Under the pieces are notes generated by a model that was not told where the DNA came from, made no database searches, and saw only the letters and a list, made by a program, of their open reading frames with translations. Positions 63,730 through 64,000 of a DNA stretch of 64,000 nt are shown here, in pieces. The stretch's first letter is position 1, and the number at the start of each line of letters is the position of its first letter. The DNA is from Brucella grignonensis (GTDB taxonomy: Bacteria > Pseudomonadota > Alphaproteobacteria > Rhizobiales > Rhizobiaceae): the NCBI RefSeq assembly GCF_002252505.1, contig NZ_NNRL01000159.1:124001-188000 (forward strand), written 5' to 3'. Both the position numbers and the translations under genes were made by a program.

Positions 63730-64000
63730 TCAGGCTCGAACGTCAATCGTACCCATCATTCCGAGCTGTTCGTGCTCGAGGATATGGCAGTGATACATGC
63801 GCGGTCCCGGCAGATCTTAGCGCAGCAGAATCCGAACCGTCTCTCCGGCCACGATGTTCACGGTATCCTTCCATGCACGATAGGCTGGCCTGGTGACCTT
63901 TCCGTCCTTCTCGTGCTCGATTATTTGGGACTTCATCGCCATGGAGTCGGAAGACGTCGACATGTTGTTATGGTCCATACCGCCCATGGATTCCGTCAGC
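63730..64000 (-). pseudogene. Multicopper oxidase, C-terminal end with premature stop
   Basis: The minus strand reads MGGMDHNNMSTSSDSMAMKS, AYRAWKDTVNIVAGETVRIL and, after an in-frame TAA (63817-63819), DLPGPRMYHCHILEHEQLGM. HCHILEHEQLGMM carries ligands of the type 1, type 2 and type 3 copper sites. The TAA stands where LLRQDLPG would be expected, so CAA to TAA is the likely change. A Met/His-rich stretch precedes it, as in CueO/CopA. The 5' part is outside the window. Confidence 0.75.

Noticed and set aside
1..64000. Search by eye for tRNA, rRNA and CRISPR arrays
   Set aside because: No cloverleaf-like segment with a conserved T loop, no rRNA sequence and no regularly spaced direct repeats were seen. 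A covariance search would be needed to exclude small RNAs.

Overview
The window looks like chromosome or chromid sequence from an alphaproteobacterium of the Brucellaceae (Brucella/Ochrobactrum type). This rests on the rhizobial-type fructose ABC system with a divergent ROK regulator, a pyridoxamine-pyruvate aminotransferase very like the Mesorhizobium enzyme, a MatR-controlled malonate operon, and intergenic palindromic repeats of the kind seen in Brucellaceae. These are recognitions from memory, not searches. I saw no tRNA, rRNA or CRISPR array.

Region 1 (1-18.3 kb) looks like resident genome with some decay. It holds fbp-fba (fructose-1,6-bisphosphate metabolism), the frcBCA fructose importer with divergent frcR and a strong palindrome between them, a broken BMP-type ABC transporter, a DUF3302-like/HlyD pair, and a pyridine or vitamin B6 catabolic block (GntR regulator, ppaT, flavin reductase, nicX, GMC oxidase). 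In that block a deletion has joined the C-terminal parts of a PrpD-like gene and an amidase gene head to head.

Region 2 (18.5-26 kb) is an oxidoreductase cluster: SDR, two aldo/keto reductases, a tautomerase, an MFS exporter, a Tat-exported flavodoxin-fold reductase, a LysR regulator and a Tat-exported cyclophilin-like protein. It ends in an IS6-family remnant.

Region 3 (26.4-33.6 kb) is a complete malonate island: MatR, the TRAP transporter MatPQM, malonyl-CoA decarboxylase MatA and malonyl-CoA synthetase MatB. It lies between two inversely oriented fragments of an IS3-family orfA.

Region 4 (33.7-56 kb) is a GC-rich PQQ alcohol-oxidation island. Its single quinoprotein dehydrogenase carries the Asp-X-Asp signature of lanthanide-dependent enzymes. 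Around it are cytochrome c550 (PedF type), an MxaJ/XoxJ-like protein, pseudoazurin, a NosR-like flavinylated polyferredoxin with its own ApbE, an ABC-2 system with its associated periplasmic proteins, a taurine/nitrate-type ABC importer whose permease lies 9.5 kb from its partners, a FIST/hybrid-kinase/NarL-type signalling set, and pqqABCDE. A previously unnamed 17-bp motif (consensus accaaggtcgtatttcg) precedes seven of these genes, usually 42-56 bp before the start codon, and suggests one regulon.

Region 5 (56-64 kb) is a decayed boundary followed by an efflux pump: an IS1595 remnant, a HAD phosphatase pseudogene, a TPP riboswitch whose downstream NUDIX gene is truncated, an Imm53 immunity pseudogene ending in an IS5-family remnant, an RND pump with its adaptor, and a multicopper oxidase pseudogene running off the right edge.
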